DNA of 64,000 nt from Spirosoma sp. SC4-14. GTDB taxonomy: Bacteria; Bacteroidota; Bacteroidia; Cytophagales; Spirosomataceae. This document shows, in pieces, positions 18,261 through 26,957 of this stretch (its first letter is position 1; every line of letters begins with the position of its first letter). The DNA is taken from positions 1 to 64,000 of the forward strand of contig NZ_CP147519.1 of assembly GCF_037201965.1 (NCBI RefSeq), in the 5' to 3' direction. The translations under genes were made by a program, and so were the position numbers. Under the pieces are notes generated by a model, which saw only the letters and a list, made by a program, of their open reading frames with translations, did not search any database and had not been told where the DNA came from.

Positions 18261-20642
18261 TTATAGTGCGGTTAGCTGCTCTCTATCAACAATTTCCTCC
18301 GAGAACTCAAGTCGTACGTCAACCCCTTTACCGTCATGCTGACGGATTTCCAGACGTCCTCCAATCTGCTTACTCAACCCACGCATCAGACTCATACCCA
18401 GCGTTCGGCTTTTCTGCGGGTTAAAGTCAGCCGGAAGGCCCGTACCATCGTCGCTTATCACCAGCAGGTAGTGACTTTCCTGTGCGGTCAGCTCTACGCA
18501 GATGATCCCCCGATTACCAGCCACAAAGGCGTATTTGAGGGAGTTCGTCACCGCTTCATTCAAAATCAGGCCCAGTGGAACCGCTAGTGTAACGTCCAGT
18601 TCGAGAGGCATTACGTTGATTCGTTTGCTAATGGTATTCTCACGATCGAAGGACCTAATTAGATAGTCGACGATCTCAGCTACGTAACCAGTCATCGGAA
18701 TAGCCGCCAGCCGATCCGACTGGTACAGTTTCTGGTGAATCAGGGCCATGGCATGCACCCGGTTCTGGCTTTCCCGAATGGCCGACTGGGCCGCTTCGTC
18801 TTTAAGAAAGACTCCCTGAGAATGAAGCAGACTGGTAATGATCTGGAGGTTATTTTTAACTCTATGGTGGATTTCTTTGAGCATCCATTCTTTCTCGGTC
18901 AGTAATTGTTGTTGTTCGGATAGCAGGGTCTCCAATGTGTGATTTTTTTGGTTTATCTCATGCTGTTTGATTTCCAGAAGCTGATTGCTTCGCTGTTTGA
19001 GCCGATACCGATTATAGCTTAGCGCTAACAGGCAAAGTAAGAGGGCTGACCCGCCCAGAATACCATTTCGAACGATTCGGGCCTGTTTTAGCTCCCCATC
19101 CTGCACTATTTTCTGTTTCTTCAGGAGTACTATATTTTGTTTGTTCTTTTGCGTCTCATACTGGACTTCTAACTGATTGAATTGATTGTTTTTCGTTTCG
19201 TTGAATATGGAATCGTTCAGCGATTTGTGCAGCCGAAAATGAGAAATGGCCGATTTGTAATCGCCTGTTGCCGAGTCGATTTTAAATAGTATAAAGTGAA
19301 TATCCTTCAGTAGGGAAAGCGAATTTTTCTTTGTCGAATCAACCAATAAAGGCCTCACATAAAAATTGGCCTTTTTAAACTGGTTACGTTCCAGGTAAAA
19401 CCGGCCAACTTCCATCTGGGCCTTTCGCGACATTTCAAAATCATGATTGGCCTTTATGTACCACCTCATAGCTTCCACGTAGTATTTTTCGGCCAGTTTA
19501 TCATCCTTCAACGCATCATAGCTATAGGCGAAACTCTGTGCTACCGACCCTTTCTGGATGAAATTTATCGTTGGAATCTGAGTGACCAGATCGTTGATCA
19601 GTTTAAGCGCTTCCTTTGGCCTATGCTGTTCAATTAAATCCCGGACAATAATGTTGGCCGCACTGTACATGCCGTAATTTGGTAACCCTTCCTGCCGCCA
19701 TTTAACCAGCGTTTTCCGGTACCATTCGTTGCTTTGACGATACCTGCCCAACTCAAAATACATCTGAGCCAGATTGCCGTAAAAACTGGCTGCCGATACC
19801 GTATCGCCCGTGTGGTTCATGCTCTCAATACATTGCAGCGAGTAAAAAAGGCTTTTATTGAAATCACCTTTCAGACGGCTAATGGTCGATAACCAGTTGT
19901 AGGTGTAATGAAGTTTTGGATAGCCGATGGCTTTGTAGCGTCTTAGGATCGTCTGGAACTCCCGCTCAGCCAAATCCAACTGTCCCAGATTCGTATGCAA
20001 GCCCGCCATTTCGTGCATGATCAGCAGTTCCTGTTTCTGGTTATGAAGCGACCGGTAGATGGCGATGGCCTGGTTGTAATTATCAAAAATCTCGGGATAC
20101 TTCTTGGTAGTAAAGGAAATACAGTAGCCCAGGCGAAAACGGGCGTTGGCTTCGGATGCCCGATCACCCGTTCGTCGGCAATCAGCGATCAACCGGTCAA
20201 ATAGCGCATATGCTTGTTGGCTGTTGGCTGCCTCCAGATAATTAGCCACTCGTACCGCGTCTATTTCATGCTGCCACGTCAACTGGTGCAACGAATCGCT
20301 TAGGTGCTTGGCTCGGTTCAGGTAGGACAGACTGCTGTCCAGATCCTCAGGCACATTGCCCGGTTTAAAAAGCTGATACTTGCCCAGCTCGAACAGGATT
20401 CTTATTCGGTTGGTATCTGCCTTGCTTTGGGCTAACTGAACCAGCAGTTGATTCGCCATCTTCCGGTTTATGTTTTGTCCCTGGGTGGGTAGAGCACCCA
20501 AAAGCAAACCAAAAAACAGGCAAACGTTTACCCGTATAAACGGAGATACCCAATAAATAAACAGGAGTGATCGTGCTGAGCCAATCGACCTTACTAATGA
20601 TTGACTAAACGAGAAAAAGATTACTGACTCTATCATGATCAA
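18261..20642 (-). CDS. TPR-containing sensor histidine kinase, HisKA_2 type (copy 3)
   Basis: A 793-residue paralog, closest to copy 2 in the sensor part (both contain QNINR-x-M, YPKLHYTY-WLS, ESMN-T-DT and KSLNDSIF-like blocks). Order of parts: N-terminal membrane segment, TPR sensor, transmembrane helix near 535 (GGSALLLCLLALSYN), coiled coil, KEIHHRVKNNLQIITSLLHS, and HATPase with NEAVTNSLKYAF, DDGTGLP and GMSLMRGL. It is the first gene of the minus-strand unit. Its upstream region is shared with the divergent SnoaL-like gene and holds enhancer-like dyads, so the kinases could be part of the same regulon. Confidence 0.92.
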   Translation of the reverse strand: MIMIESVIFFSFSQSLVRSIGSARSLLFIYWVSPFIRVNVCLFFGLLLGALPTQGQNINRKMANQLLVQLAQSKADTNRIRILFELGKYQLFKPGNVPEDLDSSLSYLNRAKHLSDSLHQLTWQHEIDAVRVANYLEAANSQQAYALFDRLIADCRRTGDRASEANARFRLGYCISFTTKKYPEIFDNYNQAIAIYRSLHNQKQELLIMHEMAGLHTNLGQLDLAEREFQTILRRYKAIGYPKLHYTYNWLSTISRLKGDFNKSLFYSLQCIESMNHTGDTVSAASFYGNLAQMYFELGRYRQSNEWYRKTLVKWRQEGLPNYGMYSAANIIVRDLIEQHRPKEALKLINDLVTQIPTINFIQKGSVAQSFAYSYDALKDDKLAEKYYVEAMRWYIKANHDFEMSRKAQMEVGRFYLERNQFKKANFYVRPLLVDSTKKNSLSLLKDIHFILFKIDSATGDYKSAISHFRLHKSLNDSIFNETKNNQFNQLEVQYETQKNKQNIVLLKKQKIVQDGELKQARIVRNGILGGSALLLCLLALSYNRYRLKQRSNQLLEIKQHEINQKNHTLETLLSEQQQLLTEKEWMLKEIHHRVKNNLQIITSLLHSQGVFLKDEAAQSAIRESQNRVHAMALIHQKLYQSDRLAAIPMTGYVAEIVDYLIRSFDRENTISKRINVMPLELDVTLAVPLGLILNEAVTNSLKYAFVAGNRGIICVELTAQESHYLLVISDDGTGLPADFNPQKSRTLGMSLMRGLSKQIGGRLEIRQHDGKGVDVRLEFSEEIVDREQLTAL

Positions 20643-20834
20643 TTGGCTTCAATGCACTTGGCGTGTGAGCAGTTACTTATGACCGCCGACGTCTATAAAC
20701 GCTTACTATTCACTCTACAAAAATGGCTCCGAATTGGGATGCCTTTAGTCGGACCAAAAAGACCTGCTTACCTGTTTCCCCAGGATCGCGAACTCTAAAA
20801 AAATTGGAGTTATAGGGTAAATGCGCGTATTCTT

Positions 20835-20850
20835 TTGGAGTTTCCCCAGA
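20835..20850. promoter_or_regulatory. Candidate enhancer site
   Basis: TTGGAGTTTCCCCAGA closely resembles ACTGGAGTTCTCCAGT at 24492-24507, a nearly perfect inverted repeat upstream of the SDR gene. It is about 97 bases upstream of the -24 box at 20947. Confidence 0.4.
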
Positions 20851-20946
20851 CTAATTTAAGTCTACAGGTCAGACTTTTATGAGATATATCACGCTCTAGG
20901 CCTTTCGTTGGCTGTTTTCTACCACGTAGAATCAATGGCGGTTTCG

Positions 20947-20961
20947 TGGCACAGGAGTTGA
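20947..20961 (+). promoter_or_regulatory. Candidate sigma-54 promoter of the SnoaL-like gene
   Basis: TGGCAC, 5 bases (AGGAG), TTGA. The -24 box is a perfect match to the sigma-54 consensus; the -12 box differs in its last base. The ATG at 21010 follows 48 bases later. Confidence 0.55.
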
Positions 20962-21009
20962 CCCGCTTTATGCAGGAATCGTCCTGTATTTCAACCCAAT
21001 CCAATCTCC

Positions 21010-21482
21010 ATGAAACGGCTTGTTATCTTCTTTCGCTGGCTCATTGGGCCGTCTATGACTATCCTAATTGAGGTGCTTCACGTTCGTTTGCTCAACGTAT
21101 GGATTCGAACATCGCCCCCTGCTTTTATTCACCCCAACTGCACCTGGAAATTGGCCGATGGGCATGTCTGCCCCGGTAATCATCAGGGGCGGGATTTTTC
21201 GGACACTACCAGCGGCAAATTAACAGCGCCTACCCGGAATGGCACGAAGTTGTCAGTGAAGTCATTGGTTCTCAAATTGGTGGCATCGTAATCGGCAACT
21301 ACCAGTTTCAGCGAGAAAAGAATGGGTTTTGGTATAGCGCTCCATTTACCCATTTCTACCGGATTCAAAGTGGACAAATCGTTAGTGCGTATTACTATAT
21401 GGGCGAGGTGAATACGCACCTGATTTGGTTCCGGTGTACGACCGGTTTCCCTACTTACGTTGCTTTACATTCGCTTAACTGA
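21010..21482 (+). pseudogene. SnoaL-like (NTF2-fold) protein, frameshifted
   Basis: A small NTF2-like protein broken by at least one base. The first frame includes FIHPNCTWKLADGHVC and GNHQGRDF, then drifts off at 21200. The other frame continues as FGHYQRQINSAYPEWHEVV, then GNYQFQREKNGFWYSAPFTH, and ends at the TGA at 21480. Adding one T to the run of five at 21195-21199 joins them as GRDFFGHYQRQ. The sequence then has the typical SnoaL layout ending with FYRIQSGQIVSAYYY. The first 30 residues fit the family poorly, so a second lesion or another start is possible. Members of this fold bind small ligands or act as isomerases; the role here is unknown. It has a strong -24 box upstream. Confidence 0.7.
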
Positions 21483-21541
21483 CGCTTAGCCTTCTACATA
21501 GAAACTTCGTTTTTGATCAACCATTCTCTTTTTTGGCGTTT

Positions 21542-22120
21542 ATGGATTCGATAACAAACAATTTCCTTGCCGACATGGGTCATCCGACACCTACGGTCGA
21601 GCTGACCGAGTATGGCGACTTTACCTGCGCCCACTGCCGCCGGAGTCGACCTTTACTCGCTTCTATACTAACTGCGTTCGATGGTCGGGTTCGGTATACC
21701 TATCGCCACTTCCCCAACGAGCGATGCGAGGCCTCCGTAATGGCTGCGGTTGCCGCTGAAGCTGCGCGTCGGCAGGGGCAATTCTGGTCCATGTATGAGG
21801 CCTTGTTTGCCCAACCGACTATTACTCGTTCCACAGTCTCTATTCTTGCTATTCATCTTGGATTGCACTACCATCAGTTTCTGGCCGATTTAGATGGTGA
21901 AGAACTGCATCATCGAATTGAAGCAGACCGATGCGAAGGACAGCAGCTCGGCGTCATGACAACGCCTACGTTTTTCGTTGGTGGACAACGGTTTTACGGA
22001 AAGCTAACACAGTCCCGTTTAGCGCCAATTGTTCACGCTCAGGTAAGTCAGTACGCTCAACCCGTGCTTTCTAAAGTGGATATTGCCAACGGCATGATCT
22101 ACTGGGGACGGGGTGAATGA
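21542..22120 (+). CDS. DsbA-family thioredoxin-fold oxidoreductase
   Basis: A 192-residue protein starting at the ATG at 21542 (the frame opens three codons earlier with TTG). It has the DsbA-like redox motif Cys-Ala-His-Cys in YGDFTCAHCRRSRP, followed by a helical insertion and the cis-proline loop MTTPTFFVGGQRFYG. DsbA-family cytoplasmic members with this pattern (FrnE/2-hydroxychromene isomerase-like or DsbA-like) are thiol oxidoreductases or glutathione-linked enzymes. No signal peptide is seen, so it likely acts in the cytoplasm. It follows the SnoaL-like gene by 59 bases and probably shares its promoter. The sigma-54 regulator gene converges on it. Confidence 0.85.
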   Translation: MDSITNNFLADMGHPTPTVELTEYGDFTCAHCRRSRPLLASILTAFDGRVRYTYRHFPNERCEASVMAAVAAEAARRQGQFWSMYEALFAQPTITRSTVSILAIHLGLHYHQFLADLDGEELHHRIEADRCEGQQLGVMTTPTFFVGGQRFYGKLTQSRLAPIVHAQVSQYAQPVLSKVDIANGMIYWGRGE

Positions 22121-22122
22121 AT

Positions 22123-22149
22123 CCGTAAAAAATTGACAATAGTTTACGG
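22123..22149. terminator. Short hairpin between convergent genes
   Basis: CCGTAAA at 22123-22129 pairs with TTTACGG at 22143-22149 around a 13-base loop. The position between two convergent stop codons fits a weak bidirectional terminator, but there is no GC-rich stem or long T run. Confidence 0.35.
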
Positions 22150-22157
22150 TGAATCCT

Positions 22158-24224
22158 TCAATCAGGATCAGTATGGGAAGCTTTAGGCTCAACGGAAAGT
22201 GTTTTGCGAATGCCCAGTTTATCCATCCGGTATTCAAGCGTTGTTGGTTTCAGGTTGAGTAGTTCAGCCGCCCCATTACTGCCCCGGATGCGACCATTGG
22301 TGCGCTTGAGCACCGCCAGAATATAGTCACGTTCCGTCTGCTGCTGAATCTGTTTTATGTCATTCAGGTCTTTTGGAGGAGAGCTAGTCGATTGACTGGA
22401 ATCACGACTGTCATTCTCCGGGGGTAAGGTAGGTCTACTGAATAGAAATAGATTACTTACTAAAGGCCGACCTAATTCGAGGGGTGTCTGCCCATCATTA
22501 AGAATTACGGCCTGCTCCATGACGTTTTCCAGTTCCCGAATGTTGCCCGGCCAGGCGTAGTTGACCAGTTCAGCGAGTACCTGAGGATTGATCCCGCGAA
22601 AGGGTTTCCCCATTTTCCGGGCTGATTTCTGGGCGAAAAAGTGAGCCAGTAACGGAATATCCCCTGCTCGTTCGCGTAGAGCCGGTAAGGTGATGGGAAA
22701 GGTGGCGAGCCGAAAATAAAGATCCATCCGGAAGCGCCCTTCGGCTACTTCTTTTTCCAGATTACGGTTTGTTGCAGCAATGATCCGCACATCAGTTTTA
22801 ATAGGCGTTTTGCCACCGATTCGTTCTATTTCCTTTTCCTGCAAAACCCGTAAAAGCTTGGCCTGTAGCTCCAGGGGCAACTCCCCAATCTCATCCAGGA
22901 AAATAGTACCCTCCTGGGCCAGTTCAAACTTGCCAATCCGTTTCTCGAAAGCTCCAGTAAAAGCCCCTTTCTCATGACCGAACAGTTCCGATTCGATGAG
23001 TGTGGCGGGGAGCGCGGCACAGTTGATTTTGACCAGGATCTTGCTCTTTCGGGGGGATAGATTGTGAATAGCTCTGGTAATTAGCTCTTTGCCGGTTCCA
23101 CTCTCGCCCAGGATCAACACCGTTGTATCGGTATATGCAACCTGATTGACCTGCTCAAAAACCCGTAGTAACGACTGGCTACGACCAATGATTTCTTCAA
23201 AATTGGCCGACGTTTTAACCTCCTCCTGAAGGTAGTTCTTTTCGCGCTGGAGCTGTTCGCTGAGCCGGGCTACCTCCTCAAAAGCCAGCACACGCTCCAG
23301 CATGAGAACGATTGGCTGTTCTAACCGTTCCAGTAGTGTCAGGTGCGACGCACGATATACATCGGTTTTTCTGCTCAGAAATAGAATCACAAACGAGTCG
23401 TTGCCACTCATCCGCAGCGGCATGACTAGCCCTGACTGGAGTCGGAATGATTTAGCGAGCACCTGCCCATAGCGGTGGGTTTGACAAAAATCGTCGAAGA
23501 CTTCTTTATTATAGCAGACAGGTTCCCGAAAGCGCATCCCGCTTTGCATCGCCAGCAGTTGGTCCGCGCTATAGCCCGTCATCGGTTGCAGATCGTTCAG
23601 GGTAAGGGTTTTATATTCGTCAAATCCGATCTGGTAGAAGTTATAACTCTGATTGACACCGTTCTTCTCATACTGAATCGTCAGAAAGTCGAATGGGACG
23701 TTAGGCTGCAGTAATCTGGCCGCGTTCAGTAGTTTCTGTTCCCAACTTTCCGATGCTGATAAAGCATCGGTGAGGCCAATTTGCAACGCTTTTTCCTCCC
23801 TTAGTCTCATCTCAACACTGTGCGCGTGACGGTACCGGCTGATTTCCAGCGTTGTCAATATATCTTTTTCCCGAAAAGGCTTCACAATGTAGCCACTGGG
23901 CTGCGTAGCTTTTACCTGTTCCAGTACGCTTTTGTTGTCATTAGCCGAGATGTATATAAAGGGAATGCCCATGTCTTCCAGCTGTTTGGCTAAGTCGATG
24001 CCCGTTTCTTTTCCTTTCAGATAAATGTCGAGCAAGACCATATCAGGCCTATGCTGCGCAATAAGTGTCAGGGCTTCGGCCACCGAATCGGCTACTCCCA
24101 AAACAGGATAACCGGCAACGTGCAGAATCAACTCCAGGTCATTGGCGATAATGTATTCATCTTCAACGATCAGAATTTGACAGGCTGAGGTGGAGGAAAG
24201 AGTAGGGTTGAGGTGTTGCTGCAT
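22158..24224 (-). CDS. Sigma-54-dependent response regulator (REC-GAF-AAA-Fis)
   Basis: A 688-residue enhancer-binding activator of sigma-54 RNA polymerase. Order: receiver domain at about 15-130 with phospho-acceptor Asp66 (PDMVLLDIYLKGKETG) and Lys in GYIVKPF; a GAF-like sensor domain at about 155-320; a coiled coil; the AAA+ domain at about 340-570 with Walker A GESGTGKE, the sigma-54 contact loop GAFTGA and Walker B TIFLDEIGELP; and a C-terminal Fis-type helix-turn-helix ending around RGSNGAAELLNLKPTTLEYRM. The receiver is of the type (EDEYIIANDL, GI-LA, SAN) usually paired with HisKA_2 kinases, such as the three nearby. It lies between candidate target genes. An extra GAF domain suggests a second input. 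Confidence 0.93.
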   Translation of the reverse strand: MQQHLNPTLSSTSACQILIVEDEYIIANDLELILHVAGYPVLGVADSVAEALTLIAQHRPDMVLLDIYLKGKETGIDLAKQLEDMGIPFIYISANDNKSVLEQVKATQPSGYIVKPFREKDILTTLEISRYRHAHSVEMRLREEKALQIGLTDALSASESWEQKLLNAARLLQPNVPFDFLTIQYEKNGVNQSYNFYQIGFDEYKTLTLNDLQPMTGYSADQLLAMQSGMRFREPVCYNKEVFDDFCQTHRYGQVLAKSFRLQSGLVMPLRMSGNDSFVILFLSRKTDVYRASHLTLLERLEQPIVLMLERVLAFEEVARLSEQLQREKNYLQEEVKTSANFEEIIGRSQSLLRVFEQVNQVAYTDTTVLILGESGTGKELITRAIHNLSPRKSKILVKINCAALPATLIESELFGHEKGAFTGAFEKRIGKFELAQEGTIFLDEIGELPLELQAKLLRVLQEKEIERIGGKTPIKTDVRIIAATNRNLEKEVAEGRFRMDLYFRLATFPITLPALRERAGDIPLLAHFFAQKSARKMGKPFRGINPQVLAELVNYAWPGNIRELENVMEQAVILNDGQTPLELGRPLVSNLFLFSRPTLPPENDSRDSSQSTSSPPKDLNDIKQIQQQTERDYILAVLKRTNGRIRGSNGAAELLNLKPTTLEYRMDKLGIRKTLSVEPKASHTDPD

Positions 24225-24483
24225 AGTTTAGGAACATAGAGAAAGTGTACATTCAGACTACCTTTCTGTTGACCTTACAAGAATTGCGCCCTACCAGGAC
24301 AGTAAGTAAAGATAATTAGTTTATCTACGGGTAGTTGCTTCCAGGAAGTAAACAATCCAAGGCCCAGTCCCTGTAGCAGCAAATACGGGTTTTTAAACGT
24401 TAAATTTAATTTGCCAATCTGTTTGACTAGGCGTAAAACTCAATCACCGGCTTAATGGAACTACAGATCAACTGTAGAAATCC

Positions 24484-24507
24484 CCAGATTTACTGGAGTT
24501 CTCCAGT
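24484..24507. promoter_or_regulatory. Double enhancer-like dyad
   Basis: CCAGATTTACTGG at 24484-24496 is one base different from the dyad core upstream of the catalase-like gene. It overlaps ACTGGAGTTCTCCAGT at 24492-24507, whose 7-base arms are perfect around TT. Two overlapping sites on nearly one helical turn suggest a strong binding site for a Fis-type dimer. Confidence 0.55.
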
Positions 24508-24623
24508 TTCCTTTGATCCGATCAATAGCGATTGACTGAACAGCGAATAGAAACAGTCCTAGATGGAGCGAATCTTGTTGCTGACCGCCATGATCGTGTA
24601 CTCCCTTTGAGCTATAGTAAACC

Positions 24624-24636
24624 CCAGAAATAATGG
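24624..24636. promoter_or_regulatory. Third enhancer-like dyad
   Basis: CCAGAAATAATGG matches the other sites in both half-sites. It lies about 128 bases upstream of the weak -24/-12 candidate of the SDR gene. Confidence 0.4.
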
Positions 24637-24763
24637 AGTAGTCTACTAAAAGTCCGACTAGTTTGGATGTTTGTGCTCCTATATAGTGTATTGCTTCCGG
24701 TGTAAATAGCCCTCAATCGCCTGAAAAGGCCTGTTTGTAAAATTCATGGCCAAAAAATAATAC

Positions 24764-24778
24764 TGGCATAAAAACGGA
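24764..24778 (+). promoter_or_regulatory. Weak candidate sigma-54 promoter of the SDR / NADH dehydrogenase unit
   Basis: TGGCAT, 5 bases (AAAAA), CGGA. The -24 box fits the local set, but the -12 box is poor. It is 67 bases before the ATG at 24845. Confidence 0.3.
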
Positions 24779-24844
24779 TCAGGAAGCTGTTGACGCTGGA
24801 CTTTCAATTTTAAACAGTTTCTGTCCGAAAGCATCTGTGTACAC

Positions 24845-25543
24845 ATGGCTACTATATTCATAACCGGTGCTTCTGGTGGCTTAGGCCGCGTGGTCACCCA
24901 AACCCTGCTGAACGAAGGGCATCTCATTATTGCTACGCGACAGTATAGCGACAATCCTCAAAACCTTATTCATGGCATTTCAGACTTGCTGTTTACCTAC
25001 GAAACAGACCTGGCGGATGAAGCCCAGGTGCAGAAGTTGATTCAACGGGTTATTAACAAACACGGTCCTATCGACGCAGCGATTCTGTTGGCGGGTGGGT
25101 ATGCGGGGGGGGCACTGACGGAGACGGATGGGGCCTTACTCGATAGCATGATGACGGTAAATTTCAAAACAGCTTATCATGTCATTCAGCCACTTTTTGC
25201 CCACATGAGTAGCCAGTCCAACGGAGGACGGTTCGTACTCATTGGTGCCAGACAACCGTTAAATGCCCAATTCGGTCGGCAAGCGGTGGCTTATACGTTA
25301 TCCAAATCACTGTTGTTCGAATTATCGGATCTGATCAATGCGTCGGGTAAAGAGCATGCTATTGTCTCTACCGTCATTGCCCCCAGTGTTATTGATACCG
25401 CTGCAAACCGTGGTGCTATGCCGGATGCCGACTTTACGGCATGGGTCGATCCGCAAACCCTGGCCGACACGATTGCCTTTATGCTGTTTGGGGCGGGCCG
25501 TGCCTTACGAGAACCCATACTTAAGGTATACAATCGGGCCTAG
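24845..25543 (+). CDS. Short-chain dehydrogenase/reductase
   Basis: A 232-residue SDR that would reduce or oxidise a carbonyl or alcohol with NAD(P)H. The nucleotide motif TGASGGLGR stands at residues 7-15, the LAGGYAGG segment replaces the usual NNAG, and the catalytic YTLSK follows at about 151-155. It starts at the ATG at 24845 and ends 41 bases before the NADH dehydrogenase gene, so the two are co-transcribed. Its long upstream region carries enhancer-like dyads. Substrate unknown. Confidence 0.88.
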   Translation: MATIFITGASGGLGRVVTQTLLNEGHLIIATRQYSDNPQNLIHGISDLLFTYETDLADEAQVQKLIQRVINKHGPIDAAILLAGGYAGGALTETDGALLDSMMTVNFKTAYHVIQPLFAHMSSQSNGGRFVLIGARQPLNAQFGRQAVAYTLSKSLLFELSDLINASGKEHAIVSTVIAPSVIDTAANRGAMPDADFTAWVDPQTLADTIAFMLFGAGRALREPILKVYNRA

Positions 25544-25584
25544 CTGCTGGCGGGTACTTAATTCACGCATAAACTATTGTACTG

Positions 25585-26904
25585 ATGGAGATTAACATTC
25601 CCGATTCCAGTTTACCCCGCGTTGTCATTGTGGGCAGTGGGTTTGGCGGTATACAACTGGCGAAGTCCCTGAAAGGAAAAGCGTTTGAGGTGGTATTGCT
25701 CGACAGGAATAATTACCACACGTTTTTGCCGCTGCTTTATCAGGTGGCGACGGCCGGGCTGGAACCCGACGCCATTGCCGAACCCGTTCGTGAAATCTTT
25801 ACCGGACAACCCCATTTTCATTTTCGAATGGCGGAGGTTCTTCAGATCGATCCACAGCAACATAAACTGGACACCTCCATTGGTACGTTGCACTATGATT
25901 ACCTGGTGCTGGCCTGCGGCTCACAAGCCAATTTTTACCGGAATGACGAGCTGACCCGTTACGCTCTGCCTATGAAGACGGTGAGAAATGCCCTGGCCTT
26001 ACGGAGTCGACTGCTGGAAAATAGTGAACAGGCGCTGGAACTAGCCGATGAGCAGCAACAACTCGAACAGTTGAACATTGTCATTGCCGGTGGTGGCCCA
26101 ACGGGCGTTGAACTGGCCGGTGCCATTGCCGAACTGCGCGACATTGTACTGGCCAAAGACTACCCCGAACTACCCCTTAAGCACATGAAAATTCACCTGA
26201 TTGAGGGAAACAACCGCCTATTAAAAAGCATGGGAGAAAACTCTTCCCGCAAGGCTCATCAGTTTCTGAACCGGATGGGCGTAACGGTGCATTTAAAAGT
26301 CCTCGTTAAATCCTACGATGGCAGGGTCGTTACGCTTAGTAATGGAGACACGCATGCTGCCAAAACCCTGTTCTGGACGGCCGGGGTAGAAGGCGTACTC
26401 ATTCCGGGCTTATCACCTGGCAGCGTTGGAAAAGGAAATAGGTATAGTGTCAACCTGTTTAATCAGGTGGAAGGCTATGAGAACGTATTCGCTATTGGCG
26501 ATAATGCCCTGCAAGTGCTTCCAGATTATCCACAGGGGCTTCCGGGATTGGCTCCTCCAGCAATCCAGCAAGGGCAATGGCTGGCGAAAAATTTAGTTTC
26601 ACTACGCCACAAACAAACACTTCAACCGTTTCGCTACGCAAACAAAGGTGTAATGGCTGTAATTGGCCGTAACCGGGCAGTCGTTGAACTACCCTTCTGG
26701 CACACGCAGGGGTTGTTGGCCTGGATACTCTGGATGGGCGTACATCTGCTGTTATTGGTTGGCTTTCGCAACAAAGCGTCCACAGTACTGAACTGGGCGG
26801 TCAATTATTTTAGCTACAGCCGGGCTTCTAGGCTAATTACCCGATTTCAGAATGCTCCCGTTGAAGCCGTGACCAGCGTTTCTGGAGCCTCTGTTCCCCT
26901 TTAA
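25585..26904 (+). CDS. ndh: NAD(P)/FAD-dependent oxidoreductase, type II NADH dehydrogenase
   Basis: A 439-residue flavoprotein of the NDH-2 family, which passes electrons from NADH to quinone at the membrane without pumping protons. It has two Rossmann motifs: VVIVGSGFGGIQLAKSL at about 13-29 for FAD and VIAGGGPTGVELAGAIAEL at about 170-188 for NADH. The quinone-associated NNYHTFLPLLYQVATAGL segment and the FAIGDNA FAD-binding block are typical. The C-terminal part contains a hydrophobic stretch (LLAWILWMGVHLLLLVGF) that would anchor it to the inner membrane. It follows the SDR in one unit. Activity as NADH dehydrogenase is inferred from family; related sulfide or other quinone reductases have different motifs. 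Confidence 0.88.
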   Translation: MEINIPDSSLPRVVIVGSGFGGIQLAKSLKGKAFEVVLLDRNNYHTFLPLLYQVATAGLEPDAIAEPVREIFTGQPHFHFRMAEVLQIDPQQHKLDTSIGTLHYDYLVLACGSQANFYRNDELTRYALPMKTVRNALALRSRLLENSEQALELADEQQQLEQLNIVIAGGGPTGVELAGAIAELRDIVLAKDYPELPLKHMKIHLIEGNNRLLKSMGENSSRKAHQFLNRMGVTVHLKVLVKSYDGRVVTLSNGDTHAAKTLFWTAGVEGVLIPGLSPGSVGKGNRYSVNLFNQVEGYENVFAIGDNALQVLPDYPQGLPGLAPPAIQQGQWLAKNLVSLRHKQTLQPFRYANKGVMAVIGRNRAVVELPFWHTQGLLAWILWMGVHLLLLVGFRNKASTVLNWAVNYFSYSRASRLITRFQNAPVEAVTSVSGASVPL

Positions 26905-26957
26905 CCATCAAAAGCATTATTCTAAGTGTTGCTTCTAGTATTTTATCTAATGAAATA

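Larger units (their letters stand above)
20643..21009. other. Divergent regulatory region, kinases / SnoaL-like gene
   Basis: A 367-base gap without a gene. It contains the sigma-54 promoter candidate at 20947-20961, a TTGGAG-TT-TCCCCAGA dyad at 20835-20850, and a weaker AACTC...GAGTT dyad at 20791-20811. Confidence 0.5.
24225..24844. other. Long divergent regulatory region, sigma-54 regulator / SDR
   Basis: A 620-base gap without a gene that I can support. It carries three enhancer-like sites (24484-24496, 24492-24507, 24624-24636) and a weak -24/-12 candidate at 24764-24778. A minus-strand frame at 24679-24954 overlaps the SDR start and is rejected. Confidence 0.5.

Noticed and set aside
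20791..20811. AACTC...GAGTT dyad near the SnoaL-like gene as an enhancer site
   Set aside because: Arms match, but the core is only a weak fit to CCAGAWWTAMTGG; kept only as a note.
24679..24954. Minus-strand 91-codon frame overlapping the SDR start
   Set aside because: It overlaps the conserved SDR N-terminus and the regulatory region; no family pattern.
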